Below, in pieces: positions 9,131 through 21,495 of a DNA stretch of 64,000 bases (position 1 is its first letter; the number at the start of each line of letters is the position of its first letter). The stretch lies in assembly GCA_907165135.1 (NCBI GenBank), contig OU015567.1, positions 9,243,001-9,307,000 of the forward strand, given 5' to 3'. Under the pieces are notes generated by a model, which had not been told where the DNA came from, made no database searches, and was given only the letters and a program-made list of their open reading frames with translations. Origin of the DNA: Oikopleura dioica. Lineage: Eukaryota > Chordata > Appendicularia > Copelata > Oikopleuridae. The position numbers and the translations under genes are program-made.

Positions 9131-12100
9131 TCATTGTTGTTTGCAGTCGCGGCTGAAATTGTCGGCGATTTCTTCGAGCTTCTCTTCCACAGCTGCGTTT
9201 TCCTTGAACTTTTGCTCCGATTCTGCGTTTGAGAATTTACGCTCAGTTTTCATCCCGGCCTCTTTTTGGATGTTTTCGACCTTTATTTCCTTGTTGACTG
9301 GTTTCTGAGCTGCAAGGGGCTTTTGAGGACTTTCTTCGGTATCTAAACATCAAGTATATCAAACGTTGATTTCTGTCGCTTACCAGAAATTGATTTTTCG
9401 AAAGTCGGAGCTCTAAATTCGCATTTTTCTCCTCAACAAATTTGAGCTGGTTGTTGAGATCCTTAATCTTGTCGGAGAGGCCGATCTTGTCAAGCATAAT
9501 TGTGTGGATCCGAGAGTTCAGATTTCGTATTTCCGCTTCTTTCTGGTTCAGTCTGATGCGGTGCTGGCTCGGATCAGATGCGTTGTCACTTTCCGTTGCC
9601 TTTTGTAAGCCCTAATAAATTATTCAGTCTAACAGTTTTGATGAAAAAATACCTTATAATATTCAGCTTGTTCAACAGCCAGATTTCTCGCTACAGTGAG
9701 CTCTTTATTCTCTTCGCTAAGACGCTTGTTGCTAGCCTCTGTGAAACGCTTGGTTCTTAGCTCTTTTTCGGCCGTAATCTTGAACCTTGTCAGTTCTTTG
9801 ACTTTCTTCTCCAGAGCGTCAAAGTTTTCGATCTTTCCCTTGTAGCTACACAAATAATGCTTACGGGCATTCAGAATAATCTTACTTTTCTTCGAGGTCT
9901 CTCAACTTTTGCGCAGTAAGTTGTCGCTGATCCTCGACTTCGTTGAACAATGAGTTTCCCTGGCCAAGCGCTTCTGGAGCAGTTTGAGAATTTGACGCAG
10001 CAGCTTTGAGTTCTTGAACTTCGAATTCCAGATCGTTGACTCTCTCTTGCAGCTAATTTTTATCATAAAAATGCGGTCGTCGAAAGAAAACGGTACCTTA
10101 TCAATAGTTTCGGATTTTTCGTCGTTAGAAATGACAAGCTGTTGATTTTGCTCCGTCAACTCCTTCGTCTGCTTTTGATCTTCGTCCATTTTCTTCCTTG
10201 CCATTTCGAGCGAGCTCATCATCGATCGCGCCTGCGTCTCATATTCTATCACTTTCTCTTCTATTGCCGATATCTTCTTCTTGTACTCTTCCTCTTCGAT
10301 CATTCCGGTCTTCTCTGTCGCTTTCTGAGACTCTTGGATCTTTTCGCGGAGGCTTTTGATTTCGTTGTCTTTTTCTACGAGCTTATTTTGGGACTCTTCA
10401 TTTTGAGACCTGAAATTCGGAGTTTTTAAAAACAGTAAAATTAAGAGTTCTTGCCTCAAAGAAGTAGCTTCAGTTTGCTTCGCAATCAGCTGTTTCTTTA
10501 AACTCTCCTTTTCTGCAGTCAAGATGTCTTTTTGTTCTGCGAAATCTCGCTCGCATCTCTCCTCGACATCAACGGTTTCTGCCAAGAGATCTTGACACCG
10601 CTTTCGCTCTTTTGCCAGGATCTCGTTGGCCGATGCAAGTTGCTCCTTCAATCGACCGTTTTCGCCCAGAAGCTGTTTGCCAAATAGCGCTGCTTGTTCG
10701 CAGTTTGATCTCGAGTCCTTGAGCTCATTTTCTGCCTTGGCCAGTTTTTCCTGGTATTCTTCAAGACTCATTTTAATCTGAAAAGGAGAAATGTGACATT
10801 TCATTTCGAAAAATGAAAAAATATTTTTAAGTTAAAACAGTAGAAAAATAATAATAATAAAGTATCATTTGGCGAGGTTTTTTGCAAAGTCCTGGAACTT
10901 CTTCTGTAACGAGAGTCGGTCATTTTCTCGGTCACGGAGGAGGTCTCGGAGTTCGTCCTCGACTTGTTTTATCTTCAAGGCTTGAGCTCGAACCAAACGG
11001 GCCAGTTTTCGGTTGTCCTCTTCAAAGTGGATCACTGTTTTTAGCTTTGCTTCCAGCTCTAAAAGAGAAGAAAATTCAAATGATGCTGCGCCGCGTACCT
11101 GTAAATGATTTCTCTTTTTCGCCGATTTCACTTTGTAGCTCGTTGATGATTTTGTCTTTTTCGGCGATTTCGCAGTTTAATTCGTTCTCTTTTTGTTGCT
11201 TTTGAACTGAAAAATGCGCGAGTTTCTCCTCAAGATTTTCGATAACGATCGTTCGCTCACGCCACTTTTCTTCGTTGGCCTTTTTCTGCGCGTAAAACTT
11301 CTCTTTTTCTTCTAAAACGGGTTTTATATTACTGGTATATTTGGGGATAAAGGTACCTAATAAATGCTCTCGATCGGCTTCTCCGCGAGCAAGTCTTCGT
11401 TCCGCTTTTTCCAAGTGCTTGATTTGCGAGTCGCATTCTGCTTGCATTTCAAACGCTTGTTTTCGTTTTTGGTCGAGTTTGGCTTTGAGATCTTGAATTT
11501 GTTGCTGCGCGGAATCGAGTTCTTTTTCTTTGATTTTGAGCTTTTTCTCATTTTGCGCCTAGAAATCGTTTCAAAAGAGTTTTTTCGAATGTGTACCTCT
11601 ATTGCTAGTTTTTGCTTCAATGCATCGTTTTCCGCGATTAAATTGCCCTTTTCTTTCGCCAAATCGGAGGTTTGCGATGCTAGCCCTTTCGACCACTGCT
11701 CCCGCTCTGCTTTGAGTCCGTTGACGATTCCCTCTTGCTCCGTCAATGTCGCAATTAGCTTCGCCTTCGTTTTCTGCGATTCCTGAAGAGCCAGTTTGCT
11801 TCTTTGCTCATCTCTGTATCTTTGATCTGCAAGCTCTTTCGCTTTTCTAACTGCGTCAACAAGCCGGTCAATTTTGTCTTCTAACTCGGAGTTTCTCGCT
11901 TTCAACTCTTTAGCGCCGGATGCGACCATATCAACGGTGTCCTTCGCCTTTTTCTCCGAGAAAAACAACCTTTCTTGGTTGATTCTCAATTCAGCATGTT
12001 CCTCCTTGAGCTTGTCGATTTTCTCCCTGAGTTTGTTCTTCTCGTTGTCTTCAATTTTCAGCGCTTCTCTAAACTCTTGTTCGAGGGCGGAGTATCGTTT

Positions 12101-13596
12101 CTTTGCGTCGGTTTTGTACTCTTCCATATATTTCACTGCGACTTGGAGTTTATCTTTGACGTAGTTTTGCATCTCTGGCGAGTCTGGATGAATGCTAACT
12201 GACAATTTTTCTTGCGCTAGTTTGAGTTCTTTTTCTAGCGCAACATATTTTGATTGCATCGCCGAAGCCTCTGATACAAGCTTTTCATTAGCTATCGAAA
12301 GATTACGATTCTCCTCTGCTTGTTTTTCGTTGTGATGCTTTAGCTTGTTCAACTCTTCCTGTAAATTTTTCATAGCGCGTTTTTCGTTGCTGAACTCTTT
12401 CAACGTCCGTGCAAGAGTTTGCTCGTGCGACTCATTTTTCTCCCGTTCCGCTTTTGCAAGATCTTTGAACTTGACCAGACCGTCTAGGGCAGTTTGGAGC
12501 TGCGACGTTTTCTGATTGATGTCCAGCTGTTGGTCTTCTGTTAGTCTCTGCAATGCAAAAGCTTCGTTTTTCATCTTGAGTATTTCTTCTTGGAGTGTGT
12601 TGGTTTGTTGCTCGAAACTGGTCGCCATCTGGCGCATTTCTTTCATAGCGTTTGCGCATTTTGAGCACTTAGAATGTGCACTGTTTGTTGGAGGTCGAGG
12701 TTTTCTTCCGGCAGAAGCTATAATGAACCCATTCAGCTGATATTTGATTATAAGATCGTACCTGATGGCAGTGGAGCTTGTTTATTTTGATTAATGAGTT
12801 TTTGCAGTTGCTTTTCGAGCCTATCAATCTTTGAATTTGTTTGTTCCTGCTCTCTAGCCGCTGATTCCGCAAGAATCCTAGTCTGCGCCTGCTCCAGCAT
12901 CTTTTGAGCCATCAGGCCGAAATCATCTGCTGTCATTGGTTTCTTTATTTCTTCTTGTACCCAAGGATTTTGATTCCTTGGAGTCGGATTTTGAGAAGTT
13001 TGTGGATTTCTGGATGGTTGGCTGTCAGAAAAAACAAGTGGAGGTAGAGCGCGGCCATCTCGACTTACTCCGTCGATTGAGATTATATGAGGGCAGCTGG
13101 CGAAGATTGTTTCGGCAGAAGAGGTGATAGGGTTATCCGCGATCGTGATTCTTTCTAAAGTTTTTGTGCAATCGAGCATTTGGCAGGTTGATTGAACATG
13201 CGAAATCTGATTTCCGTGTAAGAAAAGCTCTTGCAGTGACGATTCTTTGTTCGCAAACGCTGGTAGAAACCCCAAAGACATGAGCATATTGTAACTCAAG
13301 TTCAGGTGCCTCAACGATACTAGCGAGGCCATTTCCTGCGGTGAAATTTCTCCGATGGAGTTGCTCGACAGGTTGAGAATTTTTAAACAAACGAGGGATT
13401 CCAAGCCAGAGACCTTTTCGATCGAATTCGCAGAAATATCAAGCTCGACAAGATGGGTGAGACGATCTAGTCCTGAGATAGTTTCGATTTGATTTGCATG
13501 AAGATTAAGAGACAACACATCGGGCAAGAGATGAAGGCTTTCTATTTTCTCTATCCCTTCGTCTATTCGAGAAAGTCGCTGAACTTTCAAGTCCAT
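9131..13596 (-). CDS. LRR and coiled-coil centrosomal protein, LRRCC1-like
   Basis: LRRCC1 family proteins act at centrosomes/centrioles and in ciliogenesis. The predicted start is at 13596, three bases after a CAG acceptor-like site. The first ~160 residues hold about five leucine-rich repeats (LNLHANQIETISGL, ELDISANSIEKVSGL, LNLSSNSIGEIS, LNLSYNMLMSL, ELFLHGNQIS), followed by an LRR cap. After a proline-rich linker (~190-230) the remaining ~1000 residues are almost continuous heptad coiled coil, spread over many exons with ~40-60-bp introns. The junction near 12720-12770 joins the LRR and coiled-coil halves in frame. The stop is at 9131. It is longer than typical LRRCC1 (~1000 aa). Centriolin is the main alternative. 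It is the last gene of an operon-like run. Confidence 0.72.
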
Positions 13597-13712
13597 TTCT
13601 GATTTCTGAATGACGTTTTTTTAATATTTTATTTTGATTGCCAAAATAGTGAAATAAATATTTCTGGGAATGTGAAAGAAATGGCAGTTTGTAAATGTGC
13701 TAAGTTGGTGAA

Positions 13713-15884
13713 TTATTTTTTGCCGCCGAAAAGACGCTGCAAATTCGCCATTGCTTCATTGGCGTTCTTTCGGTTGTCGGCTATCTCGTTTGTCACTAGA
13801 ATTGCTTCGTCAGAGCAGACAAATAAATTGTGACTTACAAGAATAGACTTTAGACTCGGCCGCCTGGAGCTTCGTTCGCAAGTCCGTAGCCTCGTTTCTT
13901 TGATTTTTAAGCTCTCGCTGATACTTCGCAGTCTTCGCTTTGTACTCCTCGATTTTGGCTGAAGAGCTTTCGACTAAAATTATTATGAACACGTATCACA
14001 AAGAGTCCAATTTACCTTGTTGAATCAGGGCCTGGTTGTCGCTGCTCAGGTCGATGATGTTCTTTTGCCACCACCGATCAGAATTGGACATGTTCGAAAT
14101 GTATTCTTCGAGGCCCCTTCTCGAGTTTCTCTCCTGTTCTAACAGCAGTTCTAGCCCTCTTAAATTCTTTTGTTAAAATAAAAATATTTTTGGGAAGTTA
14201 CCGAATCTGTCGTTTATATTCGTCTTCAATCATTGAGTTCCACTTATGTCCTGAATCACGAGATTTCTTGGAACTGTTGCTTACATTTTCTTTATCATCC
14301 TCGCATTCTGTGGACATTTCGCTGAATGATCGCTTTAATTTGTGAGGCGTACATTCGGGCATGTTTCTAGCACTTGACCCATGCGCGCTGTCCGCGATGC
14401 AGATGAAGTCAGTCGTCTCGATGGTAGATTCATTAAATCTGCGAAGAACTTTAACTCCAAATAGAGCGTTGTCTTTGTCGTCTTTACAAAAGACCAGATG
14501 ACGGAGGTATTTTTGGAGGTGAATGTTCAGCTCTTTTGGCGGATAATTAAGCCAAGCAGCCAGTCCACAAAAGCCTTTCGCGACAAAGCTACCTTCTAGC
14601 TTTAAATTAACGATTTCGTGCAGGATTTCTGAAAGAAAATGTTTGCAATCGAAAAAATGAATGATTCGTACCTAAAATCGGGTCCGCATCGTTCTCGAAT
14701 TGAGTAGAACTTTCAACAGGAGAAGCCAGCTGAAGAATTTCGGAGAGAATGAATATCTTCTGATAGAGGAAGATTGCATTCACATGGCCGGTCTTTCCAA
14801 TTACATTCAAGATCATCCCAAGTTCGTTCTGGACGCTTGGTAAAAGATCGGGAATGTCTGCAACGCTTGTGCCGTTTTCGGACCAGTAGTGAAGACATAG
14901 ACGACCAGCCCAGATAGGAAGGGCAGCGTGCTTCAGCGGGCACTTTCTGATCATCGCCCAGCTTCGTGGGGAAATCTCGCCAGCGTCTTCTTCGATCATT
15001 GAAATCTGCTTCCCAATCAGATCAGAAAGGGATTTCGATAGTTTTGTAAGATGGTAGAGAAGCTTTAGCACAAGAGAGATTTTATTTGAATCGAACTCGG
15101 ATTGATTGCTGATCATTCGGAGACTCAAAGCAATTATGCTCTCACTGCTTGTCGCTTCAGCTTCATACAGAAGGAAAGCATGTTCGTCTCGAATGCACTC
15201 CCTGTAAATGTAAAAGCAGGCAGCGTTTAGACCATCAACTCCCCCTGTGTTCACTTTCAGTTCGTTTCTTACGAGATCGCGGGCATATCGACGGTTATCT
15301 TCGCTCTTCATAAAACTAGAGACGAATTGAGACGTCTGCGAGCTGGTAGAAACGGTGGCAAGATTGGAGATCAAACGAATAGATTGCAGCTTCAGCGTCA
15401 TGTTCTCCCGACTCTCTTTTCTCTGCACCACTTCAAGCAAAAACTGCCTCGCAGATTTCGTCAGTTTCTCCTGAACCATCGGAACATAAGCAGGACTGAG
15501 TTGGGTGACAGAACTCAGCAGACCAAGCAAAATTGAGCTGGACGCACTCAAGGTCAAATTTTCGCAGGCCCAGATGATTAGCGTCTCGAGCGAGGCAAAG
15601 TTCTCAGTTCGTCTGTAGAAGTCCTTCGAGTCCATCAACCAGGTTATGAAACGCGCTACCGCTACGCGATCTTCCAGCGAGTTTTTCTCGGTGACTTTCG
15701 ATCCGAGACAGACGATGAACTCCTCAATCAGCTTTGGAGGATAATGGATAGGCGCAAGGTTTTGGAGGACATCCATAACGGTCGATAACAGGTTTCCTTT
15801 ATCATCAATTAGTTTTAAGCCTATTGTTTTGGACAACCTGTTATATAATCTTTCTTGAGAACGATCGGCATTCTCCATAGCCAT
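13713..15884 (-). CDS. Helical-repeat (armadillo-like) protein with C-terminal coiled coil, unassigned
   Basis: The first ~550 residues are regularly helical with leucine-rich repeats of ARM/HEAT appearance. They are followed by a Ser/Lys linker (about 14290-14350) and then a coiled coil starting around RGLELLLEQERNSRRG and ending at LQRLFGGKK near 13713. The start is taken at the Met codon at 15884, three bases after TTGCAG; a second Met lies six bases on. The layout (helical repeats then terminal coiled coil, ~700 aa) resembles CIP2A and p115-type proteins, but I recognise no diagnostic motif and leave it unnamed. Its stop lies 117 bp before the LRRCC1-like start, and MED6 ends 215 bp upstream. 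Confidence 0.7.
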
Positions 15885-16098
15885 CCTGCAATGTCTCTTG
15901 AATCGAATTCAGCGGGGATATCGATCTCTGATACAGGGCCATTATCAAGTTGGTCAAAAATGCTCATTTTCTGAAATGATGAAAGTGAGTTCTACCGTTG
16001 AAAACACCGTCTGCCACGTTGAATATTGAGAATAGATATTGATCAACACGTTTTTCTGGCGTGATTTCACGGATTTCGGTTGTTTTTGGGAAATTTTT

Positions 16099-17060
16099 TT
16101 ATTGAGGCAGCTGTTTTTGCAGCTTCAATTTTCTGGCAGTTGCAGCAGGGAAAAAGAAAAGAAGGAGATTATTGCGTTCTTGCGCGCTTTGCAGCGGGGC
16201 CAAGGTCAGCTTCATTTTTGATTTTTCGACCTGTAGGACGAGGAGTCGGTTTTGCTTCGACTTTCGGGTGATGAAGCTAAACTCGTTATTTTTGATCAAT
16301 TCGAGCATTCTTACTTCGATTGGCTCTTTATTAGGCGCCGGTTGGAAGAATATATGCGGATGAGTTCGCTGCATTTTCCCAAGAAGAATGTCGACTCTAT
16401 TCCTCTGAAACGGTGTTGCCACTTTTTGGCGCTGTCGATGATATTCGTCCTCTTTTTCCTTTGCCTGTTGCTCTTTTGTCTTGTCGCCATCTCCCCAATT
16501 CCATGAGTAGCCTTTGTCGGGGTCGAAGTTGGAAGCTTTTTGGCACTTTTTGAAGGCGTTGTGAACGCGGTCGAGAGCAGTGGCGAGGCGGGAGTTCAGA
16601 ACGGAAGCCAGATCTGGAGCCATATACACAGTGCCGCAAATGATATGGTAGTAAGCCAGGGGTTCTAGTTGCTGACCACTGTCTGTGATCGTTCTTCTTC
16701 GTTTCTAATATTGATAGAGATTTCGACTCTTTTTGTCAATACGATACCTGGATAATGTATAAAACTGGCTCTTGGTAATGATGCAGGGTGTATTCAATTC
16801 CCGGCATGTTGACGAGCGAGTCTAACGACCTACCCTGCATCCGCAACTGCTCATTATTGCACTGCCGATCGTAGAAAGGATTGGCAATGTTCGAGAAATA
16901 ATCAAGAACATTATTGGCATTTAGTTGCGCGGCGAGAAATGGCTGAAATTAAAACTTAATGAAGACCAGAGAGAAGAGTAAAGCTTACCTCTCTATATGA
17001 CATGTGGAGAAGTTCCTGCTGTTGAGCAGCCGCACTATCAGCTTGCGATGGGCCCGACAT
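16099..17060 (-). CDS. MED6: Mediator complex subunit 6
   Basis: MED6 is a head-module subunit of Mediator, the RNA polymerase II coactivator. The N-terminus (start 17060) reads MSGPSQADSAAAQQQ. It is followed by the family core: NVLDYFSN, NPFYDRQCNNEQLRMQG, MPGIEYTLHHYQEPVLYII and YHIICGTVYMAPDLASVLNS. The C-terminal half holds KGYSWNWGD and FQRNRVDILL. The length, about 265 residues over three exons, is normal for animals. FUZ lies 109 bp upstream and the helical-repeat gene 215 bp downstream on the same strand. Confidence 0.93.
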
Positions 17061-17168
17061 GATTTTTATCTAATTGAAGCAGGGATGAGTTATTTTTTGA
17101 AGAAAGAAGAAATATAATAATTAAGAAAAGGAAACTTCAATAATAAGAACAAATGAAAATATGAGAAA

Positions 17169-18457
17169 CTATTCGAAAATAGGGGCAGCTTTGTTGGCCA
17201 GTTGTTGGAGAGCGTAAATAGGCACTTCGGCGGAGAATAAGAACACAATGTGGCGGTTGTCTTGCTTTAGTACGTATGCTTGAAAGAAGTTTGGATCGAT
17301 GGGTGATTGATGAAGGCTTACATTTGTATTGCTTTCTAGCAGAGTAAAATTCGGAATGTGTAGGATTTTGCGTTTTAGTATCACGAAAGACGCTCATCAA
17401 ATTGAGCTTTATTTCGTCCTCTGTCAATTCGTTTTCCATTAGCGAAGCTATCAACAAGTTAAACCGAGTTTCAAATTGATAATAATACATTTAGTAGGAC
17501 GAATGTAAAGCATCGTCTTCATTATCGCCTCATCTTGAATCAAAGTTCCAATGAGACCTGGCGGAAGGCCCTTGGGACCTTTGACGAAATTTCTCAGTGG
17601 CTCGAGTTGGGAAATATCGTGTGGTGTAAATTTTACTACAAATCTTGAGCTATTGAAAGAGAGAATAACCCTTACTTGTTGTTAAATTCGTAACGCTACC
17701 GCAAAGAGCGACCATGGAGGTATTTCCAAAGAGTTTAATGAGAATAAGACGATAAGCGTTGTCTGGAGCAAGTTTATATAAATAAACAGGGAGTTCAACG
17801 AGCGCTTTATCAGAGTAAACACTCGCACAATAAGCAATAATGTTTATCTCGATGTAATCCAACTGCTCCCCAAAATCAGACTTCATTGAAATGATTTCAT
17901 TGTCTTGGACAATCGCGACATATGGGGTTTCAAGACGATCAGACCAGAAGTCGATCTGTTTTTGGATTTCAGGAAGCTTTGAGAAAGAAAGGGAGTAAAC
18001 GGGGAAGTCAGTGATGAGCCAAACTGGAACTTCGTCGATTTGGCAAATGAGGCCGTCGAGAAGAGGGTAGGCTAGGCGAATATCTTTTTTCAGACGAGGA
18101 TCAGCAATCTCTACCAGGTCATCTTGGCCAAGGAGGAGGAGGATTATCTTGTCCGCATAATCAGTCAAGCGATGTGCGTAATATTCATTTACGTTTTTGT
18201 CGAACCAGCAAATAACTAATTACAAATGTTCTTTTTAAGCTTTTTGGAAGACTACTACCTGTGTGGGTTTTTCTTTTCAAGATATAAATCCTCAACGAAT
18301 CAGTAATGCAACTAATTGGATCTAACTCTGCCTCCGATTGACTGAAGAGAACAGAGCTCCAGATTGTCAGTAGTTGTGTGGTTGCTACTGAACGGCCGTG
18401 GGATGATCTGACGAAGAGGATGTTCCCGTCGGGATTTATCAAACTCACTCCTTCCAT
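17169..18457 (-). CDS. FUZ: Fuzzy planar cell polarity protein homologue
   Basis: Fuzzy is a longin-domain subunit of the CPLANE complex that works with Inturned and Wdpcp in planar polarity and ciliogenesis. The start (18457) gives a longin-like first strand, NILFVRSSHGRSVATTQ. The most diagnostic stretch is LGQDDLVEIADPRLKKDIRL followed by AYPLLDGLI, matching the first longin/linker of vertebrate FUZ. ALVELPVYLYKLAP and VALCGS follow, and the end is VPIYALQQLANKAAPIF. Introns are short. The stop at 17169 is reached by a splice that shifts frame relative to a longer unspliced frame. It lies 52 bp downstream of the membrane-protein gene and 109 bp before MED6. Confidence 0.85.
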
Positions 18458-18508
18458 GCTATTCTCATTCTAAAGACACTAGAATAAGAGATGGATCGAT
18501 AAATGAAT

Positions 18509-18964
18509 TTAAGAGTCTTTTTTAGATTGAACATATTTATCCATTTGCTTCGAGATATCCGTCGATTCAAGCTCTCCGTCAGAATGTTCGCGGATCGCGT
18601 TTCTAACATCTTCCTCTTGTTTCACTAGAAATTCTCGTTGCTCATCAGCCGTAAGCGGCTTGTGCCCGAAAGCAGAGAAAAACGCGCCCTTTGATTCTAG
18701 CTTTTTCACTTCATTGTATCCGAGCACAGCTGAAAATGCGCCGAACCAAAAGCCAAAAAGAATACTTTTTATCGGATTCCCGGAAAAGAGAAGAGTAAGG
18801 CAGGAAAATGAAATGCCACAGTAAATCGGGCGTTTGACGATTTTGAAGATCGGGTCTTGTTGGTCAATGCTTTGCCATATTTGAGCCTCTTGCGATGCAG
18901 AGATGACAGAATATCCAACTAGAGCTGTTGTGGCGTTTTTGAGACAGACTTTTATCAATCCCAT
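18509..18964 (-). CDS. Small predicted membrane protein, unassigned
   Basis: A single-exon frame of 151 codons with its Met one base after a TTTTTGTAG acceptor-like site, which supports the start. Two hydrophobic stretches (about residues 46-62 and 66-85, e.g. SILFGFWFGAFSAVLGY) suggest two membrane passes. They are followed by a charged helical tail with EQREFLVKQEEDVRNAI. I do not recognise a family. It is first in the operon-like run, 52 bp before FUZ. Confidence 0.65.
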   Translation of the reverse strand: MGLIKVCLKNATTALVGYSVISASQEAQIWQSIDQQDPIFKIVKRPIYCGISFSCLTLLFSGNPIKSILFGFWFGAFSAVLGYNEVKKLESKGAFFSAFGHKPLTADEQREFLVKQEEDVRNAIREHSDGELESTDISKQMDKYVQSKKDS

Positions 18965-19194
18965 TCTACAAAAATGGTTGAGATGGAACTGATTTTAAAT
19001 GAATAATTGCACATTGTTTAAAATAGATATTTCGGATGCTACAAGCAGAAACTTGAATAGACGCAAGAACAGTCCAGATTCCAGGCTCGCTAGACGCAGT
19101 ATCTTTTTGTTGAAAGATTATGTAGGTAGCTGAAAGCTTTCATTTCAGATCGGCAGAAGAGTAAAAATAATAACAGGTAAAGAATGATGAAGAA

Positions 19195-20134
19195 CTAGGT
19201 TCAACAAATCGAAATCCGATGCCCGGAAAACCCGATATCGGATCGGATATTTATCGGGTTTTGTCGGGTTTTTTTTCACCCTACAAAACCCGATCCTGAA
19301 AATTTCAAAACCCGACGTAGGATCGGGTTTTTGTCGGAATTTCGTCGGGTTTTTCTTGCCTTTTCAGCCAATCACAGTCGGTCTAAATAGCCTCCCTTGC
19401 CCTTTTTTACTCAAAATGCACATTCACATTAATCTTACCAAAGATAATCTTCTGTCAATTGAGAGAATGAAATTCGGCGAGGAATTTCAGAGAACGCCTG
19501 AGCTTGAAGGCTTTAGTACTCCAACTATTTTCAACCAGGGTGGAACGTTGGGACCGGGCAAGTCGGGCAAGAATCGGGCGGGCGGGCAAATCGGGCGGCG
19601 CAGGGCTAGATTTTACGAGGTTAAAATCGGGCAAAGTCGGACAATCGGGCAAAATTCGGCGCCGGGGAAAATAGTCGGCCCTGTTTTCAACCCCATGGGT
19701 TATTTGAGGTCATGTGACCTCGGCAAGGCCTAACCCCCTAAACTGCAACTCAGCAATGTCTAAGCTTTCTAAACATATAAACAGGGGTGGGATTATTTAT
19801 TCTCTATTCTACCGTATTCGACCAGGCGTTTTTATCGTACTAGGAGATGCACAATGGGAAAATGTACAAAAATCTAAATATTATTATAAATGATCCTCGA
19901 AAATTGTTGAAAAAATCCGCTCAAGATGAGTTTTTGACCTTCTTTTCACTTCATTTTTTTTAATTTTTGCTTGTAGGAAACCCGACAAAAATCCGACAAA
20001 AAACCCGATAAAAACCCGATTTCCGACCCGACAAAAACCCGATAAAATCCAACAAAACCCGATCCGATTTTTCCGACCTACTAAAAAACCCGATAAAACC
20101 CGATCTTGGTTTCGGGCGATTTTGTTGAACCTAG
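19195..20134. mobile_element. hAT-like non-autonomous element with subterminal CCCGAT arrays
   Basis: The terminal inverted repeats are CTAGGTTCAACAAATCG at 19195 and its complement ending at 20134 (with one extra A). The flanks are perfect 8-bp duplications ATGAAGAA (19187-19194 and 20135-20142). An 8-bp duplication with a TAGG-type end is the hAT pattern. Next to each end lie ~150-bp arrays of irregular AACCCGAT units in inverted orientation. A second, GTCGGGCAA-type array lies near 19550-19660. There is no transposase and no convincing ORF. Confidence 0.9.
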
Positions 20135-20182
20135 ATGAAGAATCACGCACGGGGAGAAGGTTGAAAATGAATGAGAGATTTC

Positions 20183-21495
20183 TTATGTTGAACTTTTGGA
20201 GAAGAACGCGCCGAATCCACGTTTCTTCTTTTCGTTTGTCGCAACTTCTGATGTCCCGTTTAGGCCATCGGCTGAAAATGGCTGATCGTAATGAATAAAA
20301 ACTGAAAGCAGACCTTTGTTTAAATACTGCGCCAGCTCTTCTGTCATCGTATTCAACTGAGCCTCGTATCCTTTTCTCGTGGTATCGAGCTCTTGTTCGA
20401 GTTTTCTCCTTGTTTCTTGTTCCTCTCGTAGCTGATTGATTCCAGAGAGACGCTGTTGTTCGGTGTGTTGTAGTCGGTTGCAACTTGCATTCATTTCAGC
20501 CCTAAAACATAAAAATAGTTATAGGAAACAAAAATGAACCATAAAAATAGATAATACTATCAGACAAGCAGTTCAAGGAGTCCCTAATCATCAATCTTTG
20601 ACGGTGCTTCAAAAAAATGTCAGGTTCATTCGGTGTCCTGCTGTGAGTTGAGGTTCCCAAAATGACGCTCAACCCCGAACCAATGGCACACTTTTACATA
20701 AGTTTGTTTCACTGATGTGGGTTCGACAACTTTACTTGTCTCCAAGAAAACGAGCAAACCTGCTGAGAGATGTTGATGCGAGCATATGTTGAATTGTTTC
20801 GATCAAGTTATTGATTCTAATTTGATAGAAGGTCTCCACGCCGTAGACATTGTTTTCGGACCAGTTTTTCACCGTGCCTAAGTCGGACTCGTCGATGATC
20901 TTCAGTTCTTGAGGCAAGCTGACCGGATTTTTATTCGAGAGCGTTTTTGAAAGCTGAAATGATAATTTAAATTCAAAGCATTTCAGTGAATTCAAATTCA
21001 AAAATTAATTTCTTACCATTATCGCGCTGATTTCCGCTTCATGCTTCTTCCTCAATTCCGCAATCTCCGCTGAGAGCTCTACATTAACACCTTGCAACCG
21101 TTTAATCTCCGCCTGGTCATCTTCTTCGAATAAATTCTCAGTTTGAATCGCCAGTTCGAAAGTCTCTGGCGGCTCTTTTTGCTTTTCCAGAAGTTCGGCA
21201 TTTTCATGCTTTAGCCTGTCGATTTGTCCGTTTAAATCGGAGATCTGCTTGTTGTGTTCAAAGAGGTGAGAGTCTAGTTCTGATCGAAGAGAGAGGATTT
21301 CTTTGCGAAGGCCGGAAGCATCGCCACCGGCTGACTTTGATTCTAGCTCTTGAATCCGTCTGAGACGTTTGTTAATTTTTGAAGCCTTTCTTCAAGGTAC
21401 CTGTCTTTTGCTTTGAGAGCCTCTCTCAACTGAATATTCTGTTTTCTTGCTTTTTCATACTCTGCCGCTAGAGCCGCAATTTTCTCATCTACCAT
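20183..21495 (-). CDS. PPP1R21: PPP1R21-like (KLRAQ domain) protein, shortened
   Basis: PPP1R21 is an endosomal protein (FERRY complex). The N-terminus (Met 21495) reads KIAALAAEYEKARKQNIQLR, matching the N-terminal KLRAQ helix that gives the family its name. A coiled coil follows (ELDSHLFEHNKQISDLNGQI). The C-terminal part matches the family's second conserved coiled coil: YQIRINNLIETI, then ELDTTRKGYEAQLNTMTEEL. The long central helical domain of the ~780-residue vertebrate protein appears absent; about 310 residues remain. The C-terminal tail has KKKRGFGAFFSK. Nicalin lies 179 bp upstream on the same strand. Confidence 0.78.

Noticed and set aside
13713-15884. Naming this gene CIP2A
   Set aside because: Only the helical-repeat plus coiled-coil layout fits; no diagnostic motif was recognised.
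15885-15972. Upstream coding exon (MSIFDQLDNG...) of the helical-repeat gene
   Set aside because: The frame does not join the main exon with any GT-AG option I tried; the region is more likely 5' flank or intercistronic.
19356-19733. 125-codon plus-strand frame inside the hAT-like element
   Set aside because: It runs through low-complexity GTCGGGCAA-type repeats and shows no protein character.
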